From Crotophaga sulcirostris (lineage: Eukaryota; Chordata; Aves; Cuculiformes; Crotophagidae), in NCBI GenBank assembly GCA_013397455.1, contig VYZB01000077.1:387729-451728 (forward strand): DNA of 64,000 nucleotides, in the 5' to 3' direction. Under the pieces are notes generated by a model. It worked only from the letters and a program-made list of their open reading frames with translations. It was not told the DNA's origin and did no database searches. Shown piece by piece: positions 37,101 to 51,343 of the stretch. Positions within the stretch are counted from its first letter, which is position 1, and each line of letters opens with the position of its first letter. The translations under genes and the position numbers were made by a program.

Positions 37101-40100
37101 ACTCTTATTTGTACTTCACATGTTTTTGTAGATGTCAAGTGTCTGCCTTACTATAGTCAGGAACATAAAATACTACCACAGTAACTGGTGACAAGGCCTT
37201 TGGTCTGCTCATTGTTACTTATTTATGGTACAGTAATGGCTTATTTCTTAGTCTAAACCCTAGGACTGTATTTTAGTGAAGATTTAAGACTATGATACAG
37301 CTGCTATTCAAACTCTGTAAGAGAGAGGCATGTTGGAATAGCTCAAGATTTACTGCTGAACTGTCAGTCTATAAGCTACTGAGTGTCTTTACCCTTCTAT
37401 GCAGTAGCTACGGTGGAAACTTTGCCCACTGCTGTGAAGCAGACACAGCGATTAATGAACCCGAGGCACACTAATCAAGCGTATGTTTTCTTGACACAAT
37501 GATTGTGTTATAGATCACATCCGAATGTACAGGCCTTTATCTTTCCTTAATGATCTAGCAAGGGGGCTTTTTAAAATGTGGGTGTTTTTCATGCACTCCT
37601 TAGCTTTGTTCCACGGGGGGTGACCATTAAAAACATCTGACGGGCATGCAGTTAGCCAGCTCCCTGCTGAGATTAGTAAAATACTATATTTAGTAATCGC
37701 ACTACATCAAGAAACTCCAACATTGCAGGAAACAGTTTGATTCAATGCTTTTTTTCTGATTTTTATTTTTTTTCTTGTAGTATGTCTTATTTTTTCATCT
37801 CTGACAATTTTTTTTATCTTGGTCTTCAGTTTCGTATTTGTCCTTCAACTTTTCGTTAAAGACCTTGTTCATACAACAGGTTTTTTTGCCAATTGTATTT
37901 TTTTGTTTTTACTGTTCTCCTCTCACAAGCAAAATACATGGAATTGTAAAGCAGGTAGTAAGAATGTAAAGTGGTATTTGGAATATGTCACACTGCTCCA
38001 TGTCTGAAGAGACTAATCTGTTGTTAGGAGAGTTCTATGGATAATACAAAGATTCACACTTTTAAGTGCTAGAATACTATACTGTGAAAGCTCCTAAAAT
38101 TGGCTTTGCAAAAATGGTTGAAATGATCAGGTTTATTTAATTTATTTTCGCACCAGGAGTATCTCTTCACCAATTTTTTTTTTTTTTACAGAGTTTAAGC
38201 TCAAACAGGATTTTTCCTTTTTTTTTTTTTTAGTAGATGACATGACTAACAGTAGATGAGCCACCTATCTTGTACATTTAGGACTAAATTGCGTGCTTTC
38301 CCTTTAAGGGGCAAATTTAAAGGAATACCATCCTTTGTTCTAACAATATAGTCTGGGCTTGTCAGTCCAGAAGATTTGTGCATTGCTGAACATAATGGCA
38401 TTTTATTACCTAGTTTATTTCTGTCTAGCATTCTAAGACTCCTGCTGGTGCTTTGACTCAGAGTAGTTTTGGGTTTGGAAACATGAACTCCAGTGTCACA
38501 GATGACTTTTTTCTTTTGGTAATTCATATTTTTTTTTTTAAGTTAATAAAGGTTCGAGAAAGGAAGTGTTTGGCCAGACAGAAGTTGTACTTCAAACTGT
38601 GAACATCTAAGCAGCAGTGTGTGAAAATTGTGGCCTTTATTTTTGCTCCCCTCAGTCTCTTGTTAATGCACAGTTAGCTCATTTCTAACAGTACTTAACT
38701 CCTGTGTAGGAGTATAACAGGTCTCTCACCTTCCTCAGTTGCGCATCAGCAAACTGTAGCCCTTCAGAAGTGTCCACTGAAGACTAGCAGACTATGCCTT
38801 TCTTGAAATTAGGGACATTTTTTTTACAGAATAATTTATGCAGATTAACTATGGCCATTACCTGAAATTGCATATTGATCCAGTGTGTCAAAGTGGCTTA
38901 TTGCAAGACAAATCCTGCAATATTTTTACAGTTTCTGCCTTGCATATGCACTTGCATATTGGGAAGAGTATTATAGTAAAGATAGAGAAGTCCCTTGAAT
39001 CTATATAAATATGAAAAAAATGGGAGATTTCCTACTTTTGGAGTAGCATTGTGATAGAAGTAACCTTAAATGTAATTTCTTACCCAGTTTTATGAGTCTA
39101 ATTTAGTTTTTCCTTTATGAAGTAACATATAAGGTCGAGAATTTTGACTATGCCGTTTCACATTCAGTTGTGACATTGTGAACATTCATCTTATATCTTC
39201 CTTTAAGTGAAGCTATAAATGTCCATCAAAATATTTGCATCTCTTCAGTAATTTAAAATATTAAAAATAAGGGCTGAGTTTCAACATAGTTGTCAGATGG
39301 TTTCAGACCATTGCATACGTTTCTATATACATATGCCAGTTAATAGTACCCCTCCATAAATACTCATTCCATACAGCTTGTTTCTGACTGAAGCAATCTG
39401 TCAAAAGGGTATACATTTACATCTCCTGAGAATATCGAACATGAAAGCATACACGCAAGAGTAAATCCGTGGCATGTGCTTGTAGTTCTAGAATTTATTT
39501 CATTATGTTGATGCCTGGGATGCACTTAGCGCTTTACACGCAGAGGTTTCGTGCCCTGCCCACACAGCACAATGGAGTGCTGTGTTTGGGATTCCTCAGC
39601 TGGTTATACTTGATTTATGTCAGGTACTCCATGTATGTAGTTATCCAGGAGAAAAACTAGCAGTGCTGTATGTTTTTTTCAATAAATGAGCAGACTTAGT
39701 TAGAGTTATTGCCAGGATCATCTTCTTGTGACACAGCTTTATGCTGTGTAGCCATACCTTGGAGGAGAATTACGTGTAAATCAGTCATAACAGTCTGAGA
39801 CTGGAGTCTTGTATTTTACTCAGAAACTTACACAACCGTTACTACAGACTTTATGCTGGCCATTATTTTCTAACCAAATCCTAATATTGGTCTATAAAAT
39901 ATCTGCTTATATGTTATCCAGATAAAACATTCTGAATTTCATTGAATGAAAATTCATTGCTGTTTAATCCTTAAAATGCACTAAGCTAATTTGTGAGCAT
40001 CTCTTAATTACAAAAAATTGAAGCCTGAAAACGAGGTCCTGGACATAGATAGTAATTATTTTCCGAAGTCTCTTATTTCTGCCTCTGTAATATATGGAAA

Positions 40101-43100
40101 GGGAAAATGACCAACCAGAGGCCTTAATGGTGGCTTACAGTCCCAGCACTGCCATTCACTCCTGCCAGTGCCAAGTGAATTTGCATGAGTCATTTAACGT
40201 CTGTCCACCAAGTGTCCTTACCTGCCTAACAGAGTTATTGTGGAGATGAGTTGTAGTTAAGCACGGTTGACTCTTCAGACGCTGAGCAACTTAGAGAAGT
40301 ATTATTGTCTTCGTGAATCTCAGTAATGGCCACATAATCACCATTGGACCACTTGGCCAGACTTCAGTTACTTCTTCAGTGCAGGTACTGAATCAAGTAC
40401 TTGCTATGACTTCATGTTCCCCTGCCTTAGATGATAATGATATTCTTAAACCAGTTTTATAGATATTCAAGTTCCTCCCATGCTTAATTATAATAGCATG
40501 GACATATAAACTGAAGTATTTGCAACATACTGCTGGCTAAACCCCTAGAAGTATCTGCTGCTATTCGTACTATTTGATAACTATTTAACTACTATCGTTT
40601 TGTTCTGAGTGCCTGTTTTGGACATTCAGTAAGTAAATACCGAGCACTCTTGGTTGACAGAAAAACATAAACTTTGGATCATTTATAAATATGAAGAAGA
40701 AAGGAATAAAATAGAGAGTTTGAGAATGTAGCAGCTGGGCTGATAAATATCAAAACAAGATCACCAGAAAATTGCACATACGCGTGCCAAATGTGGAAGA
40801 AATCTGAATGTTTCTGTGCAGTTTGTGCAGATCTGTAGATTATATGGATTTGATGAAAGGACGATGTTTTATTCTACGCCCCATTCTAAAACCAGTCTTC
40901 TGGTTTTTTATATCATGAATCATATAATTCACATAGAAAGTGTTTATTTTGGTTCAACTGAAGAGCTTCAACAGGACAAGAGATAATTGGAGGACTGTTA
41001 TGTAAGAAATTACCAACTAATGGCCTTGTTACATTCGGATGAGGCCAAAAATGCATTATGAATTTCCTTTGGGAAAGTTAAGCCTAGAAAGATATCAAAA
41101 TTCTGAATTCATTGGAGTTTCAATGTGGAACTCAAAAGGGGATGTGGATCAAGTCTGCCACTGCAGATAGCAGTGTCATGTAATACTAATCCTAATTTTT
41201 CCTCTGGATATCTCTTGTTCTTTCAGCTTGTTTACCTTGCTTTATTCCAGTGACATTAGTGAAGTGTCACCTTATTCATATTATTCTTATTAAAAATAAG
41301 CCTATAAACATGCTATGCATTTCAGAAAGTGCCATTTTTGCATTTCTGCATATGTGCTCTACGACATGTACTTTTTTCAGTCACCAGGTTTTGCCCCTTT
41401 TCCTATGTCATATTTGCAGTACAGAATCATCCTCTTGAGCTTTTCTGTCTTGTTTCTTCACATGGCATTCCCACAACACATACTCAGCAGAATATCTAGC
41501 TTGCAACCAGATATCACAGTTGTGGAAGCTTGATAAGTCCTTATCATAACAGTAGTCCCTGACATTTAAAGAACTTCAGTTTATATTTGTGAGCCAAATT
41601 TCATACCTTCATACCTCTTTCAATTAATCAAAGTTAAACCATTGTATATGTGAAGGGGCCTCTTGTGGTTTCTAAGTAAGTAGTATGGCTTTTCTGGCAG
41701 AGAGCCACAAGCAATTTACTAGGCACATATTGTGGGGGTTGAGAGGAAGAGAGACAGGGATAATCCAGAAAGCTTTAAGAAGGGCTGAGTGAAATCAATA
41801 TTTCTATACGCAGTACAAGAATTTTGTGTTCTGTATCTTTTAGCTACAGCAACCACTGTTTTGATGTGTTGTCAGTAAAGTAATTCTGAAATATAGCAGT
41901 GGCTTGGTTTTCCTCTCACTCAGCCAGTTTTGCACTGGTTTTGCTTCAACAGAAGTAATCCCAGTTTGCACCTGTGACAAAGAAGAGTTAAGCACGGGGA
42001 ATTCAGTATGCATGGTGTAAAATGAAGTATCAAATACGACACTAAATCATTTCCACAGGAGTAACTTCAAAATGGTTCCTAGTTGTCTTCAGAAATAGTG
42101 AAGTTTAATTTTGGAATCTAAATGTCAAAATGAGGCTTTATCCATGTAACTTTTGCCTGAGAGCTCTATAGCTGTAAATAGATACTAACATAAAAGGTCT
42201 GTCTCCAGCAGAGCCGATCTCTCTTTCCATTTCTGACAGGGGTCACATAGCCAATGTAAATTACCACCATAAACTAAATTCCACCTCTTCTGTAGAACAA
42301 AGTGCTTGATCTGCCTGTCTAGAAGCCAGGAGCTACGCAGAGAACTGTAATATTTCAACAGTTCAGCATGAGTGGCAACCTGTTCTTAATAATGAAAAAC
42401 TGGCAACATTTAAATTCATTTTGTCTCAATGTATTAAAATCCATCCTTTCTTTAGGGGATTTAAGCACTATCTGAAGGGAACCAGAAGACAAGGAAAAAA
42501 AAAAAGTAGAAGCACTGTCTTCCTCTGTATTTCATGCAAGATTCATGTTCAACATGCACATCTTGACATTGATAGGGACTGAGTTACTCTTAAAAGAGGA
42601 TAGCCTAGACATCTCAAGAAGAATGTTGATTCTTCTCCATTTATGTGTCATTTTGATTCAATTACAAAATCAAATATGCAATATTAACCATGTCAAAAGA
42701 AGTAGTGGATTTTAGTAGAAATGGAATTACAACTGAAAAAATTTAACTATTATTGGCAAGTTTTTGGAGATATAATGATTTACGTGGATGTTTTATAACT
42801 AAGCTACAAAATGCTGTTAAAAATTACCTCTAGGCTGGAAACTATAACTTGAGACTAGCTTCTTATAATTGTATAAATACAACATCTTGAATTCAGCCTC
42901 AAAGATCTCAGAAACTGAAGAACACAGCATTTCAGAAACTATCCAACAGACATATCAGAAAACTTGGCCCCAGTTCAGTATGTGACTACCTAGAATATTT
43001 TACACACTCTTTGTTTTATATTAAAGATGAATTCAATGTAAATGTTTAGAATTCTTCTTACAAAATTGTTGAAAAGGGACAGTATTTAGCATGACTCCCT

Positions 43101-46100
43101 TGTACAAACCTGGTGTTTAGCAGATTACGTATGTTATTCTGTTATAGGTACACTACAGTGATAGACAAAATGGCAAAGAATGTATGACCTGTTTGACACT
43201 GTCTCCTGTGCAGATGACTTTCCAAGGTATCGGAAGCTCCATTGAAGCCAGCCATGACCAGGTATAATACCTTCACCCCAAACTCTTGTAATTTTATTAC
43301 TATCTAGTAAGGCCAGAATGTCAGCATTAGTAGATTTTAAAGTTCCACACATCCTGTGCTTTTTATATGGCATGTTCTTGTCACTGGGATTTACCTGTCC
43401 TGCCGTAGTGAAATCCTGATGAGACCTAGAGAGGGACCTGAAAAAAAGACAAAACTATGTTGCCTTTTACATATTTTTAAGACATATTAGGAAACCCTGA
43501 AGAGTTTGCTTTGGTTTTTTAGTAAAATGTAAGATTTCTGTGAAGGTTTTGTTTAGTTTTATGTATGTATCAGGTCTTGTCTATCCTATTTTTATGAGAA
43601 GATTATTCTTATTTCTCTGCTAGAAAAGCAGAGATGAAGCCATCATCTCCTAGCCATCATCTGTCACAAGAAACTGGCATTTGAGAAGGGAAAGTGATTT
43701 TTAATTAGATGGTGTAAAACTCCCATTTTGTTCGGCTGTTCTTAAAACATTTAATTCAAACTTCTGGTGAAAAGCCAGGAGAAAAAAAAAATCTCAATCA
43801 CTCATCACCCTGCTGCTTCAGATGCGAACTGAGGGGGACTTCCATTCTGGTCTTCTTGTCCTCCAACACTCTTACGTATAAAAGCAAGACAAGACTTTGA
43901 TACTCCAAAAGTTTTAAAAGCAAAGGCAAAACAAGTAGAAGAAAACTTTTAAAACAAACCTTGCACCTTTCAGATCTTCAGTAGATGAGAAAAAGTGCAA
44001 TTTTTATTTGCCATCTTTAAACTGTACTCTGTTCACATTTACCATTCATTTTTATCAAACTGTGTAAGATTGTCTAAGGAAAAAGGAAAAGTCACCTTAA
44101 GAATTATCAGAATTAGTTACTTTTGGAGGTAAAAGTTCAGATACTCTTAGCCATATTTTAGGTTGGTGGGGTTTTTTATTGGAAGTTTCTAAGTTAGTTG
44201 TTAACATAAACTTAAGCCCATTAGTTATTTACATGGTAACATGAGGATACTTCCTGTCCTTAAGTGTTTGGTGTTTTACAGTAATGGAGAACTGTGGTAA
44301 GTCAGACTATACTTTGACAGATGTAATCCATTCCAATCTCATTTCATCCAGCAACTTGTTTATGCTGTTCTAAAGTCGCTCTGTTTTTCTTTCAGTAAAG
44401 ATTACCTTTTAAAATTTAGTTATAACTCAAAATACAATATTTAGACATTTGAATGAATTTAAGGTGGTCCTTGTCAATTTGGTAACAACTACATTCTGGG
44501 ATGCCAGCCAGCTTGGCCTTTGTCTTAGCATTTATTTAGGCTAGAGTATGATATGTAAACAGAAAAAAGACTTTGTAAGCAGAAAGCACATTTAAGCCAT
44601 CTGAATAATTATATATTAAAGACATCTAAATGAAAAAGTGTTATTGAGCCTGCAAAGTCAAGCACCTAGAAATTAGGAAATTCCAGATTATGTGCAGCAT
44701 TAGTTTGATCCCAGGCATAGCCATTCAGTGCTCCAAACAGGACATTCTTCTGGGAAGAAAAAAATGTTCATAAAACCACATAGATAAAGATTATATCATA
44801 GCATGTAAACAAATGGGTAGAATTAAGTTTACTTGGGCCATTATGAAGCTAGAAATTCCATATTTTACTTAAATTTGAAGTTTAGAAAATGTTCATAATT
44901 GGTTTTAGTTATGTAATTTTCCACAGGGTTGTTAAATAGGAAAGAAAAATGTTTGGTCATTGCATGATGGACTGGTTGTTGCATTACTGAACACACATCA
45001 CTTGTGCAAAGATTTCGTCTGAACTGAGAGCAAAAGAAAATAATCCAAAAGCCAACTGCCAACCAGTGTGTCACAGAATAGATCCTAAATATCAAATGAA
45101 TTCTACTTTTTGAGGAAGAGAGATGCTACTGACTGCTTGTGTTTGATAAGGCAGGTGGCAGGACTGGATTGAAGCATTTTTTATCATCACCTGAATAAAC
45201 TGAGAAAAAAAGAATCATTAGCAAAGAAACGGAAGGTGCATCAAGTATATGTCAGACAAAAATTAGAGCCCTTAAGGGATGAGCTTAAAAACCCCAAATT
45301 TTCTTTTTTGTTCCACTGTGTTTGGTATGATTTTGCTTGGTTTTCTACAATTTCCCTCAGCAGGTTTATTGGATATTCTTATTCTTCTTTTAGAAATATG
45401 AGACAGAAATGTGTTGAGCTGAATTATCCACATTTTAAAGTTGCAAATGAAATAAGTGCAAGATAGCCCTGTGCTGTAAAACTTAATTTCTAGAAACTCT
45501 TCTTAAGCTTATGTCACCTGTTACTTTTAAATAATCTCTTTTGTATGATAATTAGAATGGGCTGGTCACCTGAAAACCTGTGATTTCAGTGGAGGCATGT
45601 TGGTTTGTGTCAGCTATGAGGCCTGACATAGTTTGACTTCAGGATCTGTCCACTTCTATGCTTTTGAAGTTAATTTTTCTCATGACCGTTCTAAAATGTA
45701 GATTCTATAAATTCTAGGATTTTTAATAGAAAACTGCCTGATAGAGAGTCTGGAATAGTTTCTCTCTGGGAAAGTGGTGGAATCTGTTGTGTAAGAATAT
45801 CTAAGAAAGCAGCTGTATACCAGATTTGTCACTGTATTGTGGCAGAAAAAACACCGCTGACCACGTAACTTGATCAAAAAAAGAAATGGAAATGAAAATA
45901 AAAGGAGAAAACCAGGTTCCCAATGGCATCTCCAGCACTCCAGTCTACCTTTTAGGCTGGACTTGTGTTTCATAGTGTATAATAGATATATCTCATCTAT
46001 TCACATCCAGTGGGAGATTTGTTACCTGGCAGCTGCTAGTGTGGTTACAGTACTACCGACATACATTATCTTGCCTTTTCAAATATGCCAAGGTTTGACA

Positions 46101-48275
46101 CAGGAGGTTTTGGTCACTTGCTCATTTCCTATACTCCGTAGGGAGTTTTTGTTCTTTAGATTGCTTTAGCTTGTGAATTTAATAAATTTAATTTTTTTCC
46201 CCACATACTTCATTTGAGCAATTTAAGATTAAATTAAACATTTCATACTGGTACACGAATTAGTCTGTATTTCAAATGCCCGATTGACAAAACATAGCTC
46301 ATTTGATCGTGCAGCAGTATCGTGGAAGCAATTGCTAGTCCTTCATTTTTCTTTTGGCAAACTGTACAAAAGGGAAACATTCCTAAAGTGCCACTGCATT
46401 CTAGCCTGCCATAGTTTTGTTAAGACTTGCATTCAGGTATGCCACCCTCTTTAGTAGAAATTTAATGTTTTTTAGACTGCTTTTTTCTTGAATTATTTCT
46501 TTTTCTGTTTTCTGTTTCCCAAGATCTGACTGTAACTATAAATTTCTCTTTCCTTAATAGCCACTATACTTTTTTTTTTCCTGTAGAATTTAGCTACAAG
46601 CAGCTTTTAGTTAAAATAGTTACCACTCTATATTGACTTTCTCTAGCAAACCTGTGTTTGTCCTTACTGTGATCTTGGCGGTTTTTTTATCATGCTGTGG
46701 TACTAAAGAGAAACTATTCTGAGGGCTTATGATGGACTTCAGGCATGTAGTGTAAAGCTGAGGAATTAACTGAATGTGGGTGATACAAAGAAACAGAAAG
46801 GAAATCCAGATAGTCATTCTATTTGTGTCATTAAGAAAATTCAAGGGATAAGGAGCAGGAGGCAGAAAAGGGGAAAAAAAAACCTGTGAGTCTATATAAA
46901 CAAAAATAGATGAAATGGAACAGAAATCTAAGAAAGTGCAGGAAAGTGAGGCAGTGAATGTCTAAAGGCCATGGGAGTAGTATAAACAGAGGAAGTTAGG
47001 GCTAAGTGGAAGGCAGTACTCAGAAACCCTACTAAAATGAATGAAGACATCTTTTCTACTGCATAGTTTGAAAGTCTCACAGATTTCTGCCTGCTTAGTT
47101 TCTCAAAGTATTGAACACTGAATTGTTTGTAACTATTACAAATAAATACCTCTCAGTTTTAGTAAACTGGATTATATGAAGAGCTCTTTGAATTCTTGGG
47201 CAGAGCTTTCTAGTTAGAAGGTGTAGTGCTATTAGAGCAAACTATTGAAGGAAGTAGAGATTTCTGTTTCCCCTAAGGACTGCTCATCATTGCCATAAAG
47301 TTCTTAGAGCTGTACTTCACTCAACACAAATTACTGGGCTCACGGTGATGGTAACTAGATTAAATTGAACAACCTGTGTCGTACAAGGTGGCCTGTGACA
47401 TAGTTTCAATCTGAGAAGTGACTCTTATAGTTCTGTTAGATCTTGAACAATTCAGTGTCAAACTCACCTTCTGTGTTTGCAGGTGTATTTTGAAGACTTG
47501 CAATGTTATCATCTTTTGTGGCTTTGTAATAATTGCTGTTTTTCTGGATGTTTTGACTCTAGTGACTGTAGAACTCTTCTTCAGGGGTATAAACTTCTGT
47601 GGTTCTCATAGCTGTGTACAAAAACTTAGAAAACATCTTGGATGCATTTTTAATGCTTGCCGAACAACAGGCAAATGGATAGTATGAAAAATTATTTATT
47701 AATAAAATTATTTTAAAGTCAGTCCTGGTGATGAGAAAGAACAGACTGGGTCCATTTTGAGATTTTTGAGTGCTTGCCATGGAGTACTCTGCCTGTACAA
47801 CTGAATATTTAACCCCCAATAACCTTATGTTCACTGAGGGATGACCAGTTCTCTACTTAGATTTCAAGAGACAGCTCAAAGACCAGGGAATTTTCTTGAA
47901 TTCTTATTATTTTAATACTTTTTTATTATTTTAGAGGCTTTGGATGGATTTTGAAGCTGTCTGGGCAATACTGCCCAGTTGTTTATTACTGTCTTCTGCT
48001 GTTTAAGTCACCCCAAAGTCCCAATGAGGTGTGCTGTCAAAGTGATAACAATGAATCTTTATGCTCATATCTTGAGTCTGTTTTCTTAATCCCATCCACT
48101 ATATTTGTGTTGTATATTATACATGTTTTTAGAACTCTCCTACACATTCTAATGTATAAAATAGAATATTTCTATTTTCTAGGACAGATAACACTTGTGT
48201 AACGTTATATATAGTCTAGCACTATTATTACTTTTATTTTCAAGTATGAAAATAGCTGAAAAGGGAGTCGGGCAG
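34197..48275 (+). other. STAU2: STAU2 intron, long stretch mostly without recognised elements
   Basis: This is about 14 kb of AT-rich intronic DNA. Apart from a decayed MIR/L3-like remnant (40165-40312) I recognise no repeat. Two T runs followed by AG (38174-38191 and 38218-38233) resemble splice acceptors, but I see no exon behind them. The STAU2 last exon was looked for here and not found. Confidence 0.7.
40165..40312 (+). repeat. Ancient MIR/L3-like SINE remnant
   Basis: The order GCATGAGTCATTTAACGTCT, TCCTTACCTGCCTAACAGAG, TTATTGTGGAGATGAG and a final AGTATTATTGTC resembles old amniote SINEs (CAAGTCACTTAACCTCT, then TACCTACCTCACAGGGTTGT, then GTGAGGAT, then an ATT-rich end). Similarity is weak but collinear over about 150 bp. 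The family assignment is from memory and could be wrong. Confidence 0.4.
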
Positions 48276-48570
48276 AGCTACTGACAAGGGTGGGTCGTGA
48301 TAGGATGAGGGGGAATGGCTTTAAATTGGAAGGGGGGAGATTTAGATTAGACATTAGGGAGAAATTCTTCACGCTGAGGGTGGTGAGGCCCTGGCACAGG
48401 GTGCCCAGGGAAGCTGTGGGTGCCCCCTCCCTGGAGGTGCTCAAGGCCAGGTTGGATGGGGCCTTGAGCAGCCTGGGCTGGTGGGAGGGGTCCCTGCCCA
48501 TGGCAGGGGGGGTGGGACTGGATGGGCCTTAAGGTCCCTTCCAACCCAAACCATTCTATGATTCTGTGAT
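48276..48570 (+). repeat. CR1 LINE fragment, younger GC-rich subfamily, complete 3' end
   Basis: This + strand CR1 is much better preserved and GC-richer than its surroundings. Landmarks include ATGGCTTTAAATTGGAAGGG, GGGAGATTTAGATTAGACAT, GAGAAATTCTTCACGCTGAG, CTGCCCATGGCAGGGGGGG, AGGTCCCTTCCAACCC and the tail ATTCTATGATTCTGTGAT ending at 48570. The peptide read on the + strand (FRLDIREKFFTLRVVRPWHR and so on) corresponds to the last part of CR1 ORF2. Base composition and the intact tail suggest later insertion than the 3141, 13325 and 16328 copies. Open frames on both strands at 48205-48544 are produced by the repeat. Confidence 0.94.
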
Positions 48571-49917
48571 AAGAGAGTCCAGCAGGGAGAGGCTGTGTTG
48601 AAAGGAAGATGCCACACTCAGCTGTTTCAGATATTGCTGATGGAAAGCTTGACAGACAGCAGTGACAAACACATTGAATGTGGTATGCAGCAAACCATCG
48701 TTGTTGGCCTGTGAACAGGCGTTTTGGGGCAGGTTTCAGAGTTTGTGGTGATGCTCAGAAGAGAGCAGCTTCTGATGTCAGTTGGGTACTGCAAAGGTGA
48801 AAGTAGTTCTCTAGGGACAAAAGACCTTGGAGATGGCTTCACCAGCTTGAGGGAGGGTGCTTGGAGCCTTGAAACTTCTACATGATTTACTGTAAGTGCA
48901 GTTCTCATTTTTTTTGTGGTCGCTTCCTCAATAAAATGAGAAAACTTTCATTTTACACAGTAAAAATCTTGCTGAAGTTTTCCCAGAATTTGGTGATTCC
49001 TTCACAACCCCTTCAGCATCACGACTCCTACCTGATCATGTGAAAACATCTCATGCAATTAAGTCTCCTTCTTCTGCCAGTGTGATCTAGCTGGATGCTG
49101 CTTTCTCCTTGATGGCTCTGTACAATTCTGGGTGGGTCAGACATGGCCACAGCTGAGTGGCTGGTGCTTTAAAAGGGGCAGTTCATGTGGGACAGAAATA
49201 TAAACTGCTTTTGACATATAGCACCACGCTTCACTGTTCTCTTATTGTGTCAGGAAAGATGCGCCTGTTAGGCTGACGTTGCAGTCAAAAGTCATCCCAT
49301 CAGATTTCAGTTAGGCTCACTAGATTGTTGTCTGCTGTTTGGTACTTTTCCCTCATCTGCTGTGCTCCCTAGCTGTGTGTGGAAGCATTTTTGCATTCTC
49401 TCTGTATTCTTCATCTTCTGTTTCGCATTATCTCAGTCTGGATGTACGTGACAGAACATTTGCTTTTCCCTGGCAGCTGTTGAAGTTTTCCTTGATGAGC
49501 CTGAGATCAAACGTTTCTATTTGTTCAGGATGTGTAATCTTTCATTTTCAAAAAGTGAGTTACTAATTAACAGCCAAATGGGAACAGAATGTAAACCAAG
49601 GCATGGCTATTTCCCTGCCAGACCCTTTTAGTGCTCTCATTCAGGGCTTCCCGAGTAGGTTCGCAATGTGACTAGCTCTTGCTGAAAATGCAGAATAGGA
49701 CTTTTCAGTGCTCTGTGTATGCATGTTTGTTTACACAGTAATGTCAGCAGGGTATGAAATGCTACTGTTGCAGTCTCTTCTGTATCCTACATGCTTGGCA
49801 TAGGCATGATGACAGAGACCATATATGTTTTGGGGCTGTTTCCTCCTCTGTTGGAAAAAAGAAAAGGGTGAAATATCCTGGTGATAACCATAGGTGAAGT
49901 TTCACAAGAGGAATGAG
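48571..49917 (+). other. STAU2: STAU2 intron between two CR1 copies
   Basis: This is intronic sequence of mixed composition, slightly GC-richer than average. I recognise no gene or repeat here. Confidence 0.65.
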
Positions 49918-50095
49918 GTTCATAAAAGCACAGAACGGTTGAGGTTGGAAGGGACCTCTGCAGGTCATCTGGTCCAGCCTCCCTGCTCAAGCAGAGTCAC
50001 CCAGAACAGGCTGCCCAGGCCCTGTATCCAGGCAGCTTTTGAATATCTTCAAGGTGGGAGGCTTCACCTTGACTGTCCCTTCCCATTGACTTCAT
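49918..50095 (-). repeat. CR1 LINE fragment, 3' end
   Basis: This is the antisense 3' end of a CR1. On the + strand it shows a decayed TTCATAAAAGCACAGAACGG start (the tail), GAGGTTGGAAGGGACCTCTG, CAGGTCATCTGGTCCAGCCT, AGAACAGGCTGCCCAGG and a CTTCACCTTGACTGTCCC end. It differs in its internal blocks from the 16328 copy, so it belongs to another subfamily. Only the terminal 180 bp or so remain. Confidence 0.9.
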
Positions 50096-51312
50096 AACCA
50101 ATCCTGGCTGCTTCCTAAAACACTGTGCTGGCAGAAATTAACTCAAGTTTTTAGCCATCTAAGTGAGTTGAACTGGCCCACTGGGGATTAGATGACCTGA
50201 AACAAGAGAGACATCAGGGCTGCCCAGCCAAAAGAAGAGGAGAGAGAACCATCCCCTTCCACAGCAACAAGCTTTTAGATCAGCTTGCTTGCCTTGTGAA
50301 ATGCCAAGTAAAGAGGATGAGGCAAAAATTAACTTATTCTTATAGAAAAGTTTGTCTTGTTAGTACTGTTAAGCTTGTTCACTGTGCAGTAGCATAATCT
50401 GGCATAAAGAAGAGAACAGGAATGCACACAGAAGGCAGGATTCCTCTACCGGATTGTAGCAGCCCTGATGTAGAGAAGTTTAGCTGTTTTGGAACTGCAC
50501 CCTTAGTAATTTGCTCACATTAAAATACCTTAGAAGGCTTTCAGTGCAATGTAGCATGTGGCAGTGAAAAGAAAGGCATTAACAACATGCAATGAGCCAA
50601 CCTTCTGTGGACCACAGGCCAGCTGTTTGCTGTCCTTAGTTTGCAATCTGTTTCTGGTTTGGCTTGTTTTGCTGTTACTTTAGGCTCAACTGGCCAATGA
50701 TGAAATGTAAAAATCCTGCATTTTCTTGCTGCTGTGGCTGTTCGGGAAGAAGCTTAAAGGGGACAGGTATTGGAGAAGTTTGGAAAAGCTCAAAGTATCA
50801 GTTTTCTGCCTTGTTACACTGCAGAAGGAGATTCAGGAAATCTGACAGCTTTTTCCTTGAGAGAAAAAACAGAGAAGACAACACAAGTAGATTGTTCTCC
50901 TACTCAACAGTTTAAAAATGGATAGACATACACCTGCTAGACAAAAGTCTATGACAGAAATGGATGCAAAAATGAAATGGACAGAGACCCCCCCTGGTAG
51001 CTTGTCTTGCAGTTGGGATTGACAAGGATCTGGATTTTTCATCTTGATCCCTCATGGGCAGCATTTTCTTTTTAATAATTACTTTCATTTTAATCTGTAG
51101 GACTGGTAAAGCCTTTCAGACCTTATGAATTAAAGCTAACAGTCAAATACCAGTAGGCATCTCCATTTTAGACAAAAAAAGATATTAGCAGACTCAACGT
51201 TGTTGCCCACCCTGTTGCCAGAGTTATTCTGTGGCATTTTCCACACACTAATCAAAGTAGTGTTATGTCTGTTTGTTGGTGTGCGTTTAATCACTTGTCA
51301 TTCAATAAAGTT

Positions 51313-51343
51313 GCTTAACACACTAATTATATAATTGCCATTT
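51313..51343 (+). repeat. 31-bp exact direct repeat, copy 1
   Basis: This segment, containing AACACACTAATTATATAATT, is identical over 31 bp to 52377-52407. The flanks on both sides are unrelated. It is not a recognised repeat family. Confidence 0.9.

Noticed and set aside
38174..38233. Two T runs ending in AG that look like strong splice acceptors
   Set aside because: No STAU2-like coding sequence or convincing exon with a donor follows. T runs are common in this intron.
48205..48544. Three overlapping open frames on both strands
   Set aside because: They are produced by the GC-rich, stop-poor CR1 copy.
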